DNA of 64,000 nt from Gnetum montanum (Eukaryota > Streptophyta > Gnetopsida > Gnetales > Gnetaceae), in NCBI GenBank assembly GCA_015680685.1, contig MNCI01030356.1, positions 413,571-477,570 on the forward strand, in the 5' to 3' direction. A program made the translations under genes and the position numbers. The notes below the pieces were generated by a model. The model was not told where the DNA came from. It made no database searches and saw only the letters and a list, made by a program, of their open reading frames with translations. Positions 46,793-60,102 of this stretch are shown here, in pieces; within the stretch, counting starts at the first letter, position 1, and every line of letters starts with the position of its first letter.

Positions 46793-47574
46793 TGTTTGTT
46801 GTTTTTCCAATTACACTTGTGACGTACACTAGTACGGTTAAGTGTAATTGAGGTATCTGATTATTATCATTTGTATTTTATGGTTTTTGTGTTTAAAGGG
46901 AGATAAAAGTAATTGGATTAACTAATTTAATTTAACTAATTAACTAGTATCAAAGTAATCCTAACATAAGCATCTGGTTCCACTTGCCACACACGTCGTA
47001 AACCCATGTATCCACTGCTGGGTTACCAAGCACTACGCTATTAGGTGTACCAAGCAATAATGCTACTGGGATTACTGAGCGAATACGTGTTACACTCGAA
47101 GCGATTGTACTTATGTGTTTAATCTACCTGCCTTATCTTGCTTGATTACTTCATTAACTTAATTACTGGAAAATATTTAATGAATGAATTAATTAAAAAC
47201 ATTGAATGCATAAATAAAATATTTAATTTATCTTGTATGCTACAAGGTTTATCAGAAAACTTGTCTTTATTATTACACACACTATCGTGCTTAGGTACAA
47301 TAATGCTCAAATAAAGATCTGTACACTTAATGACTCTTGTTGTGGGCACTTAGGAGAAACATTCTAACTCTCAAATGAAAAAACTACAAGAGCTTCGCTA
47401 TTATTGAAATCTCATTTTCATAAATGCAGCTGGTAGGTGTGTATTTATAGCCAAAAAGTAGACATTGCATCAACGGTGCCTTGTCAATGCATGATATGAT
47501 ACGTTGACGAGGCCTCATCGACAAGGTCCAATTGATAAGGCCTCATTGACAAAGCCAAGAAATGTGACTCATCA
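46793..47574 (-). repeat. 3' LTR of gypsy copy 2
   Basis: About 782 bp, aligned over its length with 59302-60102, from TGTTTGTTGT..TTTCCAATT to GACTCATCA on the + strand. It contains a TATA box (CTATAAATAC on the minus strand, 47441-47450). Confidence 0.92.
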
Positions 47575-47779
47575 TAACCCCATGACTAAATGAAAACTTG
47601 TCTTTGAGTGCTTTTACAAAATTGGGAAGGTATGAGTTTATTGACTTATCTTTCATAAACAAAATAGATTGACTTGACAAAAATAGAGTGCTTGAGTGTA
47701 CGAATTAACACATTACAAAAATGATGATGTTCATGACATAAAGTTGAACACCATGACATGATTTTTCAAAATTGGACAT

Positions 47780-50770
47780 CATGTTCCTTAATGGCATGAA
47801 GTTTAGTGGAGAAAATCAAATAGTCCTAGGTGGTGGTGGCTCCTAGGATTCTGAGGAACCTTCATTGGCTTCAAGCATGTGCGGTGATCGAGGCAGCTAT
47901 GGCTATCCTACTACTGCTACAACTATTAGTGGTAGGCAGAAAACATCTAGCAATGCTTTTGTTTTCTCCTCCTTACTTCTAGGATTATGCACCATTCATG
48001 TAGCTTCGCCAATGTGGGTCAAAATAGGCACATCATAGGGACATGGGATTGCTAAAAAAAGCTTCTTTACATTGATAAACTAGGTAGTGAATTGTTTGTA
48101 TTCAATATCAAACACTCTGATTGCATCCTTCAACTCCTAGTAATCATTCATCCTTTTGGCTAAGTTCTTAGCAATTGATCGTTGATTTGGTAATCATGCT
48201 CTGAGAACTTCGAGTTCAGCATTTGTAGTCTCAAGCTTCTACTTGGTGTCTTTATGGTGTTTGAACTCTACCTCATATAGTAAATATGAGCTAGCCACTT
48301 GTTTTTTTTTAACTTTGATCGTAATTGTCTGGCAATCAACATTACCAAGTTCACATAGCAGAGATTGGCCAACTCCATGTATTCTATCATTTCTTCTATC
48401 TACAACTCTTTTAGTCGGATCTTCACTTTGTTGTAGGCATTAATCCCATCAATGATGGGTTGCCAAACTTCTTTTCCTTATTGAAGTTGCTAGAGAGCTT
48501 CATTTACTATTACCTTTGCCATCTATATGTGCTTCTCATTTACTTCCTTCTACAAGCCAACCTAGTCTCTATAGTGATTTTTCACTCTTTCAAACGTCAA
48601 AGTTCATTTTTTCAGGTGGTAATCTCAATAGCATATTTCTGGCATAAGGCACAAACTTCTTCCATCAATAAATTCTGATTTTTTGTGGCTAATTTCCGTA
48701 ATTCAATATTCACATTAGCAAGCTACTCCTCTTGTTGATAAATGAATTTTTGCATTTTTTTTTCTTAGGCATCAACATTGCGTAGGCAATAATTCTCTAC
48801 GGTTAGTGCTTCGTTCTCCTGGTGCATTTGAGCCAAGTCCTTCTGAACTGAATATGTCTTTGCCTCTACTATGAACTAGTTGAAGATGACCATCATTACT
48901 TTCTTCTTAGCCTTTTTGAATTGTTCTTGAAGCTGTTGGAAAGCTTCATCTTTAGTTATTGTCAGGTTGAGGAGTGCAAGATCAGCAAGACAAGCATGTA
49001 ATTTGACAACCTTCATGGCCAAGAGTTGATTTTGTGGTTGAGCTATTTTAAGTTGTCACTCTAAGATGATGCATTTGCCCCTTGCTTCCAGCAGCTTTGA
49101 CTAGGTTGCGGTGATATAATCTGGAAAATCAAAGATATTCAGAATTAGTTCCTCACCAGTCAATCTAGCAATTCTTCATGCTAGGATGCATTCAATTTTT
49201 TGCTGATCGTGCCTATCAACATCTACACAACTCAAAGTGTAGATACATCTAGTATAGATGTTGTAGGTGCATTAAGTGCTTTGGCAATGTGGTTAGCAAC
49301 TACTTTAGTCATAGTCTCTTGCCCTTGGTGCTACATCACTAGTATAGTGGTCCTTTCACCTTCCTCCAAATGCACTAAGAAGGAGGTGATATTCCCAAAG
49401 ATTTTTGGTAATAAATGGTATTGTGATAATGACACCATCACCTCTCAAGCTTTGGGATCAAACCTCGTGGGCAACTGTGTTCGTTGGGTAGAGAATATTG
49501 GTCCATCCCTTTTCATTTGGATGATTGTTTGAGCCACCTTCTTAAGGTGATTCATTATGGGTCAATACATACTTGTACTTGCACGTTGCTCTTGCTCTTG
49601 GATTCGCACAAGCACTCAATGGCTATGTGGACCTTTGATGTTATTTCTTGAGTAGGTAGTGAAGGTGGAAGCTGCTCCTCTTTTTTAGTTGTGATAGGTG
49701 TTTTCTCTTTCATGATTCTAGATCACGAGGCCAAAGGAGCATGTCTAATTATTTCTTTAGCATAGTAGATGATTCTTGCCCTTTTGCAAAGTTTTTGGAT
49801 GAGGCACGAAAAGGGTAGGGGTTTCCTTCCACATTTTTTTTCCTTGAAATACTGTTCAATCTCCAAATAAATTAGTTGTGGAAGGTTCACATGAAATCTC
49901 CTGCTTAGAGTAGCACATGCTCAAGCAGAAAGGGTAGTCACCTTACTAGGCCTCACTGTTGGATTAAGGTGATAAGCTGCAATTTTGAAGTAAATGCATT
50001 CTGCTAGTGTCAGCATGTTGTATTTCTTATGGTCGACCCTGTAACATTGCTGAGTCCACTTCTTTTTAGCCTTAGGATTACCTTTTGTTGATAGCTCTAC
50101 CAACTATGTCCCAATATTAGGCAACCCCAATGCTTGTGTGATAGCCTTGGCCAAGTAGGACACCTAAATATTCTTGATTTTTACTGTGGACCCTGGCCTT
50201 CTATTGTTCCAAAAGAGATATGTTTCTTTCATGTACCATTTCCCATTGGATGTGATGATTGACCACATGGGAGAGGTTTGCAATTGTGTTTTAACTTCTA
50301 TTGAAGCTTTCTCTAGAAATGGCCTGAAGTTTATTTCTTGGAGAATTGAGCGTTGAATCTCTTGGAACTTGATGCTGTCAAGGGAAGCATGAGTCAAAGT
50401 GACTTCAAGCCTTGGCATGGGTCTTGGAGCTTTCTCTAGAAATGGCCCAAAGTTTATTTCTTGGAGAATTAAGTGTTGAATCTCTCAGGACCTGATGATG
50501 TCAAGGCAAGCATGAGTCAAAGTGACTTCAAGCCTTGGAATGGATCTTGGTGCTTGCCCTTGTTGTGATTACTCTGTTGGCACTTCTTCTTCTGAAATCT
50601 ATCAAAAAAATTCAACTTTGGGCTCCTCACGAAGAGGTCTAGTTGCATGGGCTGCCTTTGGTGATTCTTGGGCTTGTTCTTGTTAGCCCCTTCTAGATTT
50701 AGATTGTTTCTCCCTTGGTTGAGAGGGTTCTCCTTCTTACGAGCATTTCAATCTTGGTTCCATCTGTAAA
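47780..50770 (-). pseudogene. ORF B of gypsy copy 2: extra 3' ORF with coiled coil
   Basis: Minus-strand blocks match copy 1: WSIITSNGKWYMKETYLFWN, VSLSQYHLLPKIFG, LVHLEEGERTTILVM, QGQETMTKVVANHIAKALN, then a Lys/Glu/Asn-rich coiled-coil tail to about 48500. A 123-bp in-frame duplication (50306-50551) repeats PRLEVTLTHA..LQEINF-x-PFLEKA. It lies after pol and in the same sense, where env-like ORFs sit in some plant gypsy elements. No membrane segment is visible. Confidence 0.72.
50306..50551 (-). repeat. 123-bp tandem duplication inside ORF B
   Basis: Two units, 50306-50428 and 50429-50551, with some mismatches. The unit length is 41 codons and in frame. Copy 1 ORF B has one unit at the equivalent place ([11 protein letters not shown]). 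Confidence 0.85.
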
Positions 50771-51169
50771 CACAATAAGACCATGGGTTAGCAATTGTTG
50801 TGTAACATGAAGCAATTGGGATATCTTTATCTCTTTATGATAGTTACACTTGGCTAAGTTATGATTCTGGCTAATTTAATTACTTTAATCGTTATTTTAT
50901 TTGTGTGTTATTGTTAATAAATCATCTCAGAGGTTGTTGAAAGGGTTAACTCTAAAAAAATTGATGTTTGTATATTGTTAAGGTTATTAACCCTTTGGGA
51001 GAGTTAGAGAAAAATTTTCAAAAATTTCATTAGAAACCTTAAGGTTTACATTCCCCACAATAAAGAGCTTACCTTCGGTAATTGCAGGATCAAAGAATGG
51101 AGTGTTTTGGACAAATAGTTGGAAAGTTAAGGGCTCTGGAAGGTTTTGGGCTCTAAAAAATTGGCAAAA

Positions 51170-51300
51170 ACTCCTCATGTGTTATGAGGCAAATGAAAAA
51201 AATTTCAAAGTTTATGGCAGTATATATATGGTTTTTAGGTTGCACTGATGAGGCCTTATCGACATAGTTGTTGATCATTGTAGACAATTGTTGACTTTGG
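51170..51300 (-). promoter_or_regulatory. internal promoter-like segment before ORF B, copy 2
   Basis: On the minus strand GTCGATAAGGCCTCATCAGT is followed by a TATATATA core (51221-51230), CTGCC, CATTTGCC and GAGGAGTTTTTGCC. Same order as 27310-27480 in copy 1. GATGAGGC/TCGATAAGGC repeats followed by TATA also make up the U3 of this element's LTR. Activity is inferred. Confidence 0.45.
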
Positions 51301-52850
51301 TCAAACTTGAAAAATACAAAGAGATTTTGAATGAAATTGGGTTCAAATGAAAGCTCAAAAAGGCCATGAACAGTATGAAAATATGAAAAGAGGATGTTGG
51401 AGCTCATAAATTTGGAAAATGGAGAAAAAATGATTTAGCGGATGAATGAAATAAAAGGTTAAGGAGCATGGAGTAGAATACATAATGGAATATGCAAAAG
51501 ATAGGATTGTAGCAATGTCTAAGGTAAGGGACCTAACTAACCAAACCAAGAGTTATGCAAGTGGGTCCTCCCCATAGTAGGATCATGCCCTTGTTGCCAT
51601 TACATAACCTCAATTAAGAGTCTGTGGGCCCCATAGTTGATTAGTCGTCATGAAAAGTTAAGGACCAACCAAAAAGAATCTATCCAAGAATTCAAACACA
51701 TCAGACCAAGACATAGAGCATAACATAGAACCTAGTAGTGAGGTGAGTTATGGTAGCATGGATGGATGATGGAGAAGGTGAAATGAAATTCTAAATTAAG
51801 TTCATAAGAAGTCCTTTGTGGAATTTGTGTTTAAAATGACCTAAGAGGATCCATCCTTAGTCTAGAACAAAACTAGCCGCTTTTAGTGACTTCGCATCGA
51901 CACTCTAAGACCAGTCCACCCACATGAGACACGAGAGTGATTCCACAAAACAACCACCATTCCATAAAGAGAAGAAAAGAGAGAAGTAGGAAGTGAGAGA
52001 GGGCCTTAGTTAGAGGGGAACTTCAAGCATGTGTGCATGTCTTTCTAGTCCCATAACTAGTGCTTATAGCTCATTTATTTGCCTAAGGGGTGTACTTTGA
52101 ATTCCCATCATGTTTTTGTTTTTTGAATTTTTGGATGGAAACCATATCATACAAAGAATTATTCATTTATTGTGTTTAAGGTGTGTGATTTAAATTTGCA
52201 TCATGTTTTTTTTTTTAATTTTTGAATGGGAACCACACCATGCATAAACTTTATTTGACTTCCTATTAGTAGTTGAAATGGAATAGCAAGAAGTCCATGA
52301 AAAACACTCAAGCACTTAAGCAAGTAGAAGAGTACAAAGAGTATTGATTCCCCTTGAAGTCACACCCTTTACAAACTTTTGAATCCTTCCTAATTCTAGA
52401 ACTACCAAGGTCATTGATTGATTAAAATTTTCTTTAATGGAAGAGACCTCAAATTCCCAAAATAAGGAAAACCATAGAGTTTATTGGATGGGTGGATGAT
52501 GTGGACTCATTGCCTATTCCATGAAAAATAAACCATGTCATAGTCATTAGACATCAAAATTCAAAAATCAAAATCAAATATCAATAATCACAACATTAAG
52601 CACAAACCATCAGTAGTCAACAACAACAACGACACTATGTCCTATGGTAATAAAGAAATTTTATTAGCAAAAATGAGAAAATATCACACTTGAACAAAAC
52701 AAAACAAAAAAAAGTAAAATATATGTGTAAAATAATCAAAAAAGGCTCAAAGGTACTAATGATGGTGTAAAATTAGAAAAATCTAAAAATCAAAAATTTG
52801 TAAAAATAAAAAATGTGAAAAAATGGAGAAAAATTGAGAAGCCATATGGA
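51301..52850 (-). other. gypsy copy 2: spacer between integrase and ORF B promoter-like segment
   Basis: About 1.5 kb without a recognisable frame, including an A-rich stretch at 52640-52830 after the integrase end. Equivalent in position to 22700-22900 plus 26108-27300 of copy 1. Confidence 0.5.
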
Positions 52851-52853
52851 TTG

Positions 52854-54168
52854 TTAGCACAAATGGCCATCTCCCCCAAAACTGAGTTGAAAGGAGGAGA
52901 TCTGAAAAATGGAACGTGGTTGTCCATCCATCGAGGTGGTAGTTGCACTGGGTTGTCTTGGTTCGAGGAAAGGTTTTACTTGTTGGATGTTGACCAAATG
53001 CTTTTTATTTAGGCTTTCAGGCTTGTACATCAACATGGCCCTTGAGGGAAAGGTTTTATCAATTATATAAGGTCCCTCCCACAATGTTTGAAATTTTTCC
53101 TTCTAGGGTACATGTGTGGATTTCCAATAGAGAACCTTATTTCCTAGTTGAAGTTTTACCTTTCATATTCTTAGGTCATGAATTTTCTTGTTGAATGCCT
53201 TCTACACCTTGTTCAAAGATAAGGCCACTAATCAGTTTTCATCTAGCACATTTAGGTTTATCAATCTTTCTCTATGTGCTAGACTTAGGTCAAGATTCAC
53301 ATCAATAGGCTTTTTAGAGTGTATGAAGCTTGAATTGAATCAGGATCATTGGAATTTTTCCATACACCAACCAACACATAGGGAGAGTAGCCAATAGGAA
53401 GTTTCCATGTTGAATGGTAAGCCTACAAGACATTGTTAAGTTTTGTACTTGAATATTTCCTATATTTGCTAATGGTCCATGTTAGTATTTTTGTGATCTC
53501 CTAGTTGGTTACCTTTGCTTGACCATTGGCTTGGGGATGGTAGGGTGTTGTTAATTTATGTTCAACCCCCAAGTGTTGCATTAACTTTCTAAAAGTGACA
53601 CTTGTGCAATGAGTTCCATTGTCAGAAATTAGTGAACATGGCACCCCAAACCTATTCACAATATTTTTTTGTATAAATCTAGTAGTCGTGGATGATGTAG
53701 AATTAGTAACGGCTACTGCTTTTGTCAATTTTATGTAGTAGTTGACTACTACGATAATATATTCCTTTCTATTGGACATGGATGTGATGGAACCCATGAA
53801 GTCAATGCCCCATATGTCAAAAGGTTCCAGTGGTTGAATCCATTGTTGAGACCTTCCATGTGAGCGATCATCCTCCCATCTTGTTGATAACATTCACAAG
53901 ATTGGAAAAATTAGTGGGCATCCCTAAAGATTGTAGGCCAATAGTATCCTGCCATTAGGATTTTTATGGTTGTGCGTCTCCCTACATAATGGCCTTCACA
54001 AGGCCCTTTGTGAGCATTCTGGAGAATGCATAGTTGATCTTTGTCAGGGACACACCAATGAATTAGGCCATCAATGCACACCTTGTAAAGGTGTCTATTG
54101 ATTTCTATGAAATATTTGGCCTGATGGAGAAATTTTTTCCTCTTTCTAAAGTCAAGATCTAATGGCAT
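52854..54168 (-). pseudogene. integrase of gypsy copy 2
   Basis: His/Cys N-terminal domain and linker at 53911-54168 (HKGPCEGHYVGRRTTIKIL, GYYWPTIFRDAH). The D-D-E core is at 53501-53893 (FDIWGIDFMGSITSMSNRK, GVPCSLISDNGTHC, TPYHPQANGQAKVTN, where the final Glu of the usual NG-x-AE is Lys). The C-terminal segment is at 52854-53084 (WEGPYIIDKTFPSRAMLMY, KKHLVNIQQVKPF). The E-to-K change would inactivate it. No chromodomain. Confidence 0.9.
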
Positions 54169-54299
54169 CGTGTGAGTGAGAAGATATGTGAGGATGCCAT
54201 TATACTATGTTGTTTTTATAGGTGTTTGGTCATTTAGTGCTCCTGTAAAGAGGGGTTCATTTGGAAATTGATTAGAGAGCATAATCTCCTTCTCTTTAT

Positions 54300-55560
54300 T
54301 ATCCCATCTTAAGTGAGAGAGGTGGTCATCAATCACATTTTTGGTTCCTTTTCAATCTACCATCATGAGATCAAATTCTTATAAGATCATGAGCCACTGT
54401 ATGATGCGAGGGCTCACCACCATCTTGTTCATGAGGAAGCTGATTGCACTATGGTATGTATGCACAAATACTTTGTAGCTAAGAACATAGTGCTAGAACT
54501 TTTCAAGAGTGTACACCATGATCATTAGTCCTTTTCTGGGGTGGTGTAATGTAATTGTGCTTCCACAACTCTTCGGCTCATGTAGTGGATGTAGTATGTG
54601 AATTTCTTATCATTCATCTACGTAAGCACTACTCCCAAGGCATAGTTAGATGCATTCTTCATGATGTGGAAGTGTTTATACTAGTCTGGTTCTTGTAAGA
54701 TTAGTGTTTCTAAGAGTTTCTCCTTTAATTATTGGAATGCATGTTCACATTCCTTGGTCTAGAAAAAGTGCATATTTCTTTGTAAGTTCTACAAATGGTT
54801 TTGTGATAGAGAAATTTTCTATGAATCATCGGTAGTAGCTAGTGTGTCCAAGGAATGACTAAATATCTTTAACTATCTTTAGCTAATGTGTTATTCCTTG
54901 GATGATCCTTATCTTTTCTATGTCTACCTCAATCCATGCTCGAGTGATTCTATGCCCTAGTACAATGCTTTCTTGGACCATGAGATGGCTCTTTTGCTAG
55001 TTGAGTCATAGATTTATTTCAACACATCTCTTTAGTACTTGCTCAAGGTGGTCCAAGGCTTGCTCAAATGTAGCTCCATAGGTGAAAAAGTCATCCGTAA
55101 AGACTTCCACACCATTATCAATTTGCTATTGGAAAATACTAAGGACCAAGCTTTGAAATGTTGTAGGGGCATTACATAGATCGAATGGCATCTTCAACTA
55201 TGTAAAAGTCCCTTAGGGACACATGAATGTTATCCTGGCCTAATCTTCTAGCATAATTTGGATTTGGTTATAGCCATTATAACCATCCAAGAAGCTATAA
55301 TAACAATTCCCAGATATGGTTTCCAACACTTGATTCAAAAATGACAATGGAAAATGATCTTTAAATGTTGCCATATTCAATAGCCTAAAGTTGATGTAGA
55401 CCCACCATTTGCCACTTTCTTTAGCACAGTTATGAGTGGACTAACCCACTCACTATCTACAATGGGATAGATGAACCCTGCCTTGAGGAGTTGTTCAATT
55501 TTCTCCTTGACAATTTACTTCAATTTGGGATTTAGCCATCTTTGTGGCTACCTTCTAGGA
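54300..55560 (-). pseudogene. reverse transcriptase and RNase H of gypsy copy 2
   Basis: The RT N-terminal part is open to 55548 (KVVNKWPTVFAWSYPKLRGI, CQHHIHTNLTMNPRR). Downstream, a VEVFTDDFFTYG active-site block (FTDD) lies at about 55075-55110, and RNase H-like sequence follows to about 54300. Many stops. Confidence 0.85.
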
Positions 55561-56198
55561 TTCATGGTTAGGTTGGTGTGAATGTGATGCTGGCATATCC
55601 TTGGATCAATTCCTCTTAGCTTAGGATATGACCAAGCAAAGACTGTTGGCCATTTGTTAACCACCTTTAATAGCTTTTCTTTTTGTTTAAGAGCAAGTTT
55701 GGAATTAATTATGACTAGTTTTCCATTATTTAAAAATGTATATTCTATGCTAACTAGTAAAGTTTTTAGCTCTAGGGGCTCCTGCTTGAGGTTGTTAGGG
55801 ATTTTCAACTCTTCCCAATAGGTATCATCATCTTCATCAGAGAGTTGGGGATGAACATGTTCAAGGTTATCCATGCCTTCAATATAAGCACATGTTAGGC
55901 TCTCAATTAGTTCTATGCATAATGTGCTACTATTTGAGTCAGCTATCAGCCACTAGGTGCCCTCCTATTTTGTGGTCATTGCATATAGACACCTTTGAAT
56001 ATTGGTTTCTTGTGCACACTAATTGCATGCTTTAATGTATGTACTTTTGATGGACCATATCTTTTGCACACAATTGCACCCATTATTGCTATACATGATG
56101 CATGGAATACACTTCTTCTTTATCTTTCAAAATTTATTTTCTTTGGATATTTTCAAAGAAAGGTCATTGATGCCCATACATGCATTGATCGTGCTTAA

Positions 56199-56492
56199 CT
56201 AAGCTCTTTCCATGATGATGGGGAAGTCACTTTTGCAGTTTTCAACCTTGATCACTAGAACATTAGTAGGATAGGACCATCCACAAACTGTGGTCACAAT
56301 GTCCTTTACTAATCCTAGAGGGATAGTAATTGACTGATCTACCAATTCTAGATAGATGTTGCTCTTCTTGAGAGGTGGTAGGTTCCAGGCCTTGTACATG
56401 TCATGGGAGATGAGATTAACTTCAAAACTAGAGTCAAGAAGAGCCTTACATGGCTCATGTCTAGCCATTTGTAGGTAATGAGTGGACTTCAT
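56199..56492 (-). pseudogene. aspartic protease of gypsy copy 2
   Basis: CKALLDSSFEVNLISHDMYK, LPPLKKSNIYLELVDQSITI, PLGLVKDIVTTVCGWSYPTN. This is the retropepsin fold of this lineage, with the catalytic D-S-G changed to D-S-S. The frame is open across 97 residues. Confidence 0.85.
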
Positions 56493-57379
56493 GGATTAGA
56501 TATTTTTGTGGGAAGATTGCCAGCCTTGATCTAGTTGGAAACAACATGAGTTAGTATTACAGTGTAAATATGAGGCGACATTTGGTTTGAAGGGAATTCA
56601 AAGGTATTTGATGTAGAGGATGAGGGTATTGGAAATGTAGGACAATCATCTATACTAGGTTGTGAGGGTTGGAGAAAGCTGTTGGGTCAAAAGAAGGATC
56701 TTTTTCTAGATTGATTGTCCAAACCACTCGGCTAGAAAGCTGGTTGTGAATATATAGCCCTCATAGCATTTCATTGTTGCAGCTATGGAGGAATCACATC
56801 TTGCATGCATGGAGTAGGAGGTAACTGGGTTGAAGGTAGGGGTGTGTATGTAGAAAAATGTGGAGGGTGGTATGGATATAGTAGATTTTCCCCTCGAGTA
56901 GATGGTGAATGCGTTCGGTGCTACTCTAGAGGGTAATAGTGATGCTGAAATGAGGTATGACTTGCAAAACTTCTTGGAGAGATAGGCTATTGAACATAAT
57001 ACCCATATAAATCTAGTTTCCTATAAGGGTACTATTGCCTTGGCAGTGGCATTCCCCACGATTGTGGTTGGTACCATTATTGGTACTATTCTTAAGGTTG
57101 TGGAGGAGATCAACTTGGATAGTAAGCTTGTTGTTGTTGGTGGAACTACTTTGGATTTCCTTGAGGATAAGGCAATTGTCTAGGTGCTTGCCTACATGCT
57201 AGTCAAGGATTTAATGCATACATCCCAGACTCTTGTAAGTGTGACACAATAGGGTAACAACCCTTTGGACATTTGTATTAACAAATGACACAATTAGTTT
57301 AATCATTAGTGTTGGTTTCCACAACTTCCTCTATGACTGCAGCTTTGCCCTTACCTCTTTGGTAGGCATGTTCAACTTC

Positions 57380-58290
57380 TTTTCACCTCCTGTGGTTGCA
57401 ATCACTATTTTTCTCTTTGGATTCTTTAGCAATCTTCATAGCAGTTTGGAATTTTTCATCCAAAGAGTCCCATAATTTATCAACATTTATCAAAATATTA
57501 GAAACAAATTTTTGGATGGGCAAGGTTTTCTTATTCATCACTTCATCGAGTGGTGACTCCTCTTTGTCACAAAATCGAACCTCCCATTTCCTGATGGAAG
57601 GATCCCTATTATGCTCTTTTGCACTTTCTCCTTTTTGCAACTCATCTTCTTCTTTTGCTACCTACTCTATTAGCCTTTGGATCTGATGAGCTCTCAATTC
57701 AGACAATCTTCCTTGGGCATACACCCCAAGAGTCCTTTTAGTTTTTGCTTTGAGTCCATCTATCATGTGGCAAAGTTGTTCCCTCTGAGAATAATCATGG
57801 CTAGGACATTGGTGTAAGAGTGAATAGTATCTACCAATAGCAATATATAAGGGTTCATGTATTCCCTGTTTCTAGCCTTGGAGTTGCCTTCTTAGATTAG
57901 ACACTCTGGTGTACATTTGGTATTTGTCATTAAATAACTTTAACATGGTACTCCATCGATGAATGGATTCTGGTACCACTTTTCAACTTTCTTGATGAGT
58001 GTCCTGGGGAAGAGATTGAGTTTCTACCATTCATTTTCTATGTTTTATAAGGCACAGGCATCATGGAAAGCTTGTAGATGTGTCTATGGATCAAAGTTGT
58101 ATCTCCCTCAAATCTTGGGATATTATTCATGTCTAAGCACTTGATTCAACTATCTCTCACATGCCTAGTTGGAATCTTTACTACCTCTACAATGTTGAGC
58201 ATGCTTCAAGTCATAAATAGAGGTTCATCATCATTATTGCATCAATGACACTGATGATGGTTTTGGCCACCCCTTCAATCTTGGTGGCCT
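57380..58290 (-). pseudogene. gag of gypsy copy 2
   Basis: From 58440 downwards: a Ser/His/Asn-rich run, then LNIVEVVKIPT, CLDMNNIPRFEGD, which aligns with the copy 1 gag start. The segment 57383-57640 (SAKEHNRDPSIRKWEVRFCD, VSNILINVDKLWDSLDEKFQ) is the C-terminal hydrophilic part. Frameshifted between blocks. Confidence 0.7.
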
Positions 58291-58299
58291 TCGCTATCA

Positions 58300-59301
58300 T
58301 TGTTATCTCATTGATTACCTTCACCATGATTATTTCGATAATGGCTTCTATGAGAACTAGGAGATGAAGAGGAATGTTCAAAATTGGGTGAAGAGGATGA
58401 AGAGGAAGGTGGACTACCACCACCATCGAGGTGTCTGACACAACTTCTTCATTCATTACAACCATCATCCTTAGATCCCTTACCATTGCAATGCTTGCCC
58501 GAGTCCCTACCTTAATTGTCACTCTTTTTTGAACCTAGTTTATGAATAGTGGATTGTAGGTTTAGGGTTGCATTTTCATCACCAATAACAAAGGGTGAAA
58601 AATTTCATATTGAGAACCCTCAGGAGGAGGATCCAAATTGTCATCTTGGTTTAGAAAGAACAAGGAATTACTAAAGTATTTTCCCTTTGTAAACTCATGG
58701 TACTGCTCTTGGTGTCGATCTCACTTGCATTGTGTTTCAATGGGATGGTAGTCCTAAGTATCATAACCATTTATAATGTATTCTTTGTGAATATCTCAGA
58801 TGCTCAACTTCTTAAGAGTTTAAAGTAGCATCCCAAGTACAGATCGATCAAAGGGCAAGATGATGTTACCCTTCATATCATGCCATAGTAGCTGTTCATC
58901 TTGATGTAGGATGAAGGTGAAGTTTGGTTCATACTCATTTGGATGAGTGTATACTACTTTGCACTCTTGTGGGATAGGTAGTTTTACATCTTCACATCTG
59001 TGGGAAGAAGAAGACAATTTGCAAAATGAATAAAATTATTAGTGTGCTTAGTAGTTTATATGTCATTGAGAGTGATGTTGACGTTGAGTTTATCCAATGA
59101 TATAAATAATATTCACTAATCCTAGATAGCACATGTTTCAACAAACAAAGTCCCCAGCAACAACAAAAATGATGAGTGGTGAGGTACCCCTACACCCAAC
59201 CATATGAATCACAAAGCGTTCATGCATAATCCAATCCAATTTCGTTGACTTTATAGTTTTCGTTGCACTAGTCTTTTAGGAACTGAACCTTGCCTTAAGG
59301 T
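58300..59301 (-). other. gypsy copy 2 leader and N-terminal gag
   Basis: Minus-strand leader after the 5' LTR. 58820-59017 holds an open frame (CKVVYTHPNEYEPNFTFILH) that I do not recognise. It is homologous in place to 18100-18900 of copy 1. Confidence 0.5.
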
Positions 59302-60102
59302 TGTTTGTTGTCTTTCCAATTGCACTTGTGATGTACACTAGTATGGTTAAGTGTAATTGAGGTATTTGATTTTTATCATTTTGTATTTTATTTTATGGTT
59401 TTCATGTTTAAAGGGAGATAAAGGTAATTAGATTAACTAATTTAATTTAACTAATTAACTAGTATCTAAGTAGTCCTAACATAAGCATCCGGTCCCACTT
59501 CCCACATATGTCCTAAATCCATGTATCCATTGCTAGGTTATAAAGCACTACGCTATTAGGCATATCAAGCAATGACACTGCTAGGATTACCAAGCAAATA
59601 CATGTTATGCTCGAAGTAGTCATACTTATGTGTTTAATCTACCTAGCTTATCTTGCTTAATTACTTCATTAACTTAATTACTGGAAAACATTTAATGAAT
59701 GAATTAATTAAAAAAATTGAATACATAAATGAATTATTTAATCTATCTAGAATGCTACAAGGTCTATCGAAAAGCTCATCTTTATTGTCGCAGACATTGT
59801 CGTGCTTAGGTACAACAATGCTTGAATAAAGATCCATACACTCAATGACTCCTACTATGGCAGTCGAGAGAAATATTCTAACTTTCAAATGAACAAACTG
59901 CAAGAGCTTCGCTACTGCTGAAATCTTGTTCTCATAAATGTAGTTGGTAGGCATGTATTTATAGCCAAAAAGTGGACACTGCATCAAAGGGGCCTCATCA
60001 ATACATGATACGATGTGTTGATGGGGCCTTGTCGACGAGGCCTAGTGAATGAGGCTACATCAATGACGCCTCATCAACGCAGCTAAGAAATGCAACTCAT
60101 CA
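59302..60102 (-). repeat. 5' LTR of gypsy copy 2
   Basis: About 801 bp, partner of 46793-47574. TATA box on the minus strand at about 59955-59964, preceded by TTGATGAGGC-type repeats. The sequence just inside (59301 and downwards) does not fit a common plant tRNA primer-binding site that I know. Confidence 0.92.

Larger units (their letters stand above)
46793..60102 (-). mobile_element. Tat/Athila-like gypsy element, copy 2: complete, 13.3 kb, minus strand
   Basis: Two direct LTRs (46793-47574 and 59302-60102) with TG...CA ends enclose, in minus-strand order, leader, gag, protease, RT, RNase H, integrase, a promoter-like segment, and ORF B. Flanking pentanucleotides ACTTG (left) and ACTTC (right) look like a worn target duplication. 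It is the same family as copy 1, by LTR, gag, pol and ORF B similarity. It lies about 2.3 kb after PHYLLO in opposite orientation to copy 1. The LTRs differ at many sites and pol has stops, so the insertion is old and dead. Confidence 0.92.

Noticed and set aside
58211-58522. 103-codon minus-strand open frame
   Set aside because: It lies in another frame of the gag low-complexity region. The frame that aligns with copy 1 gag is the neighbouring one.
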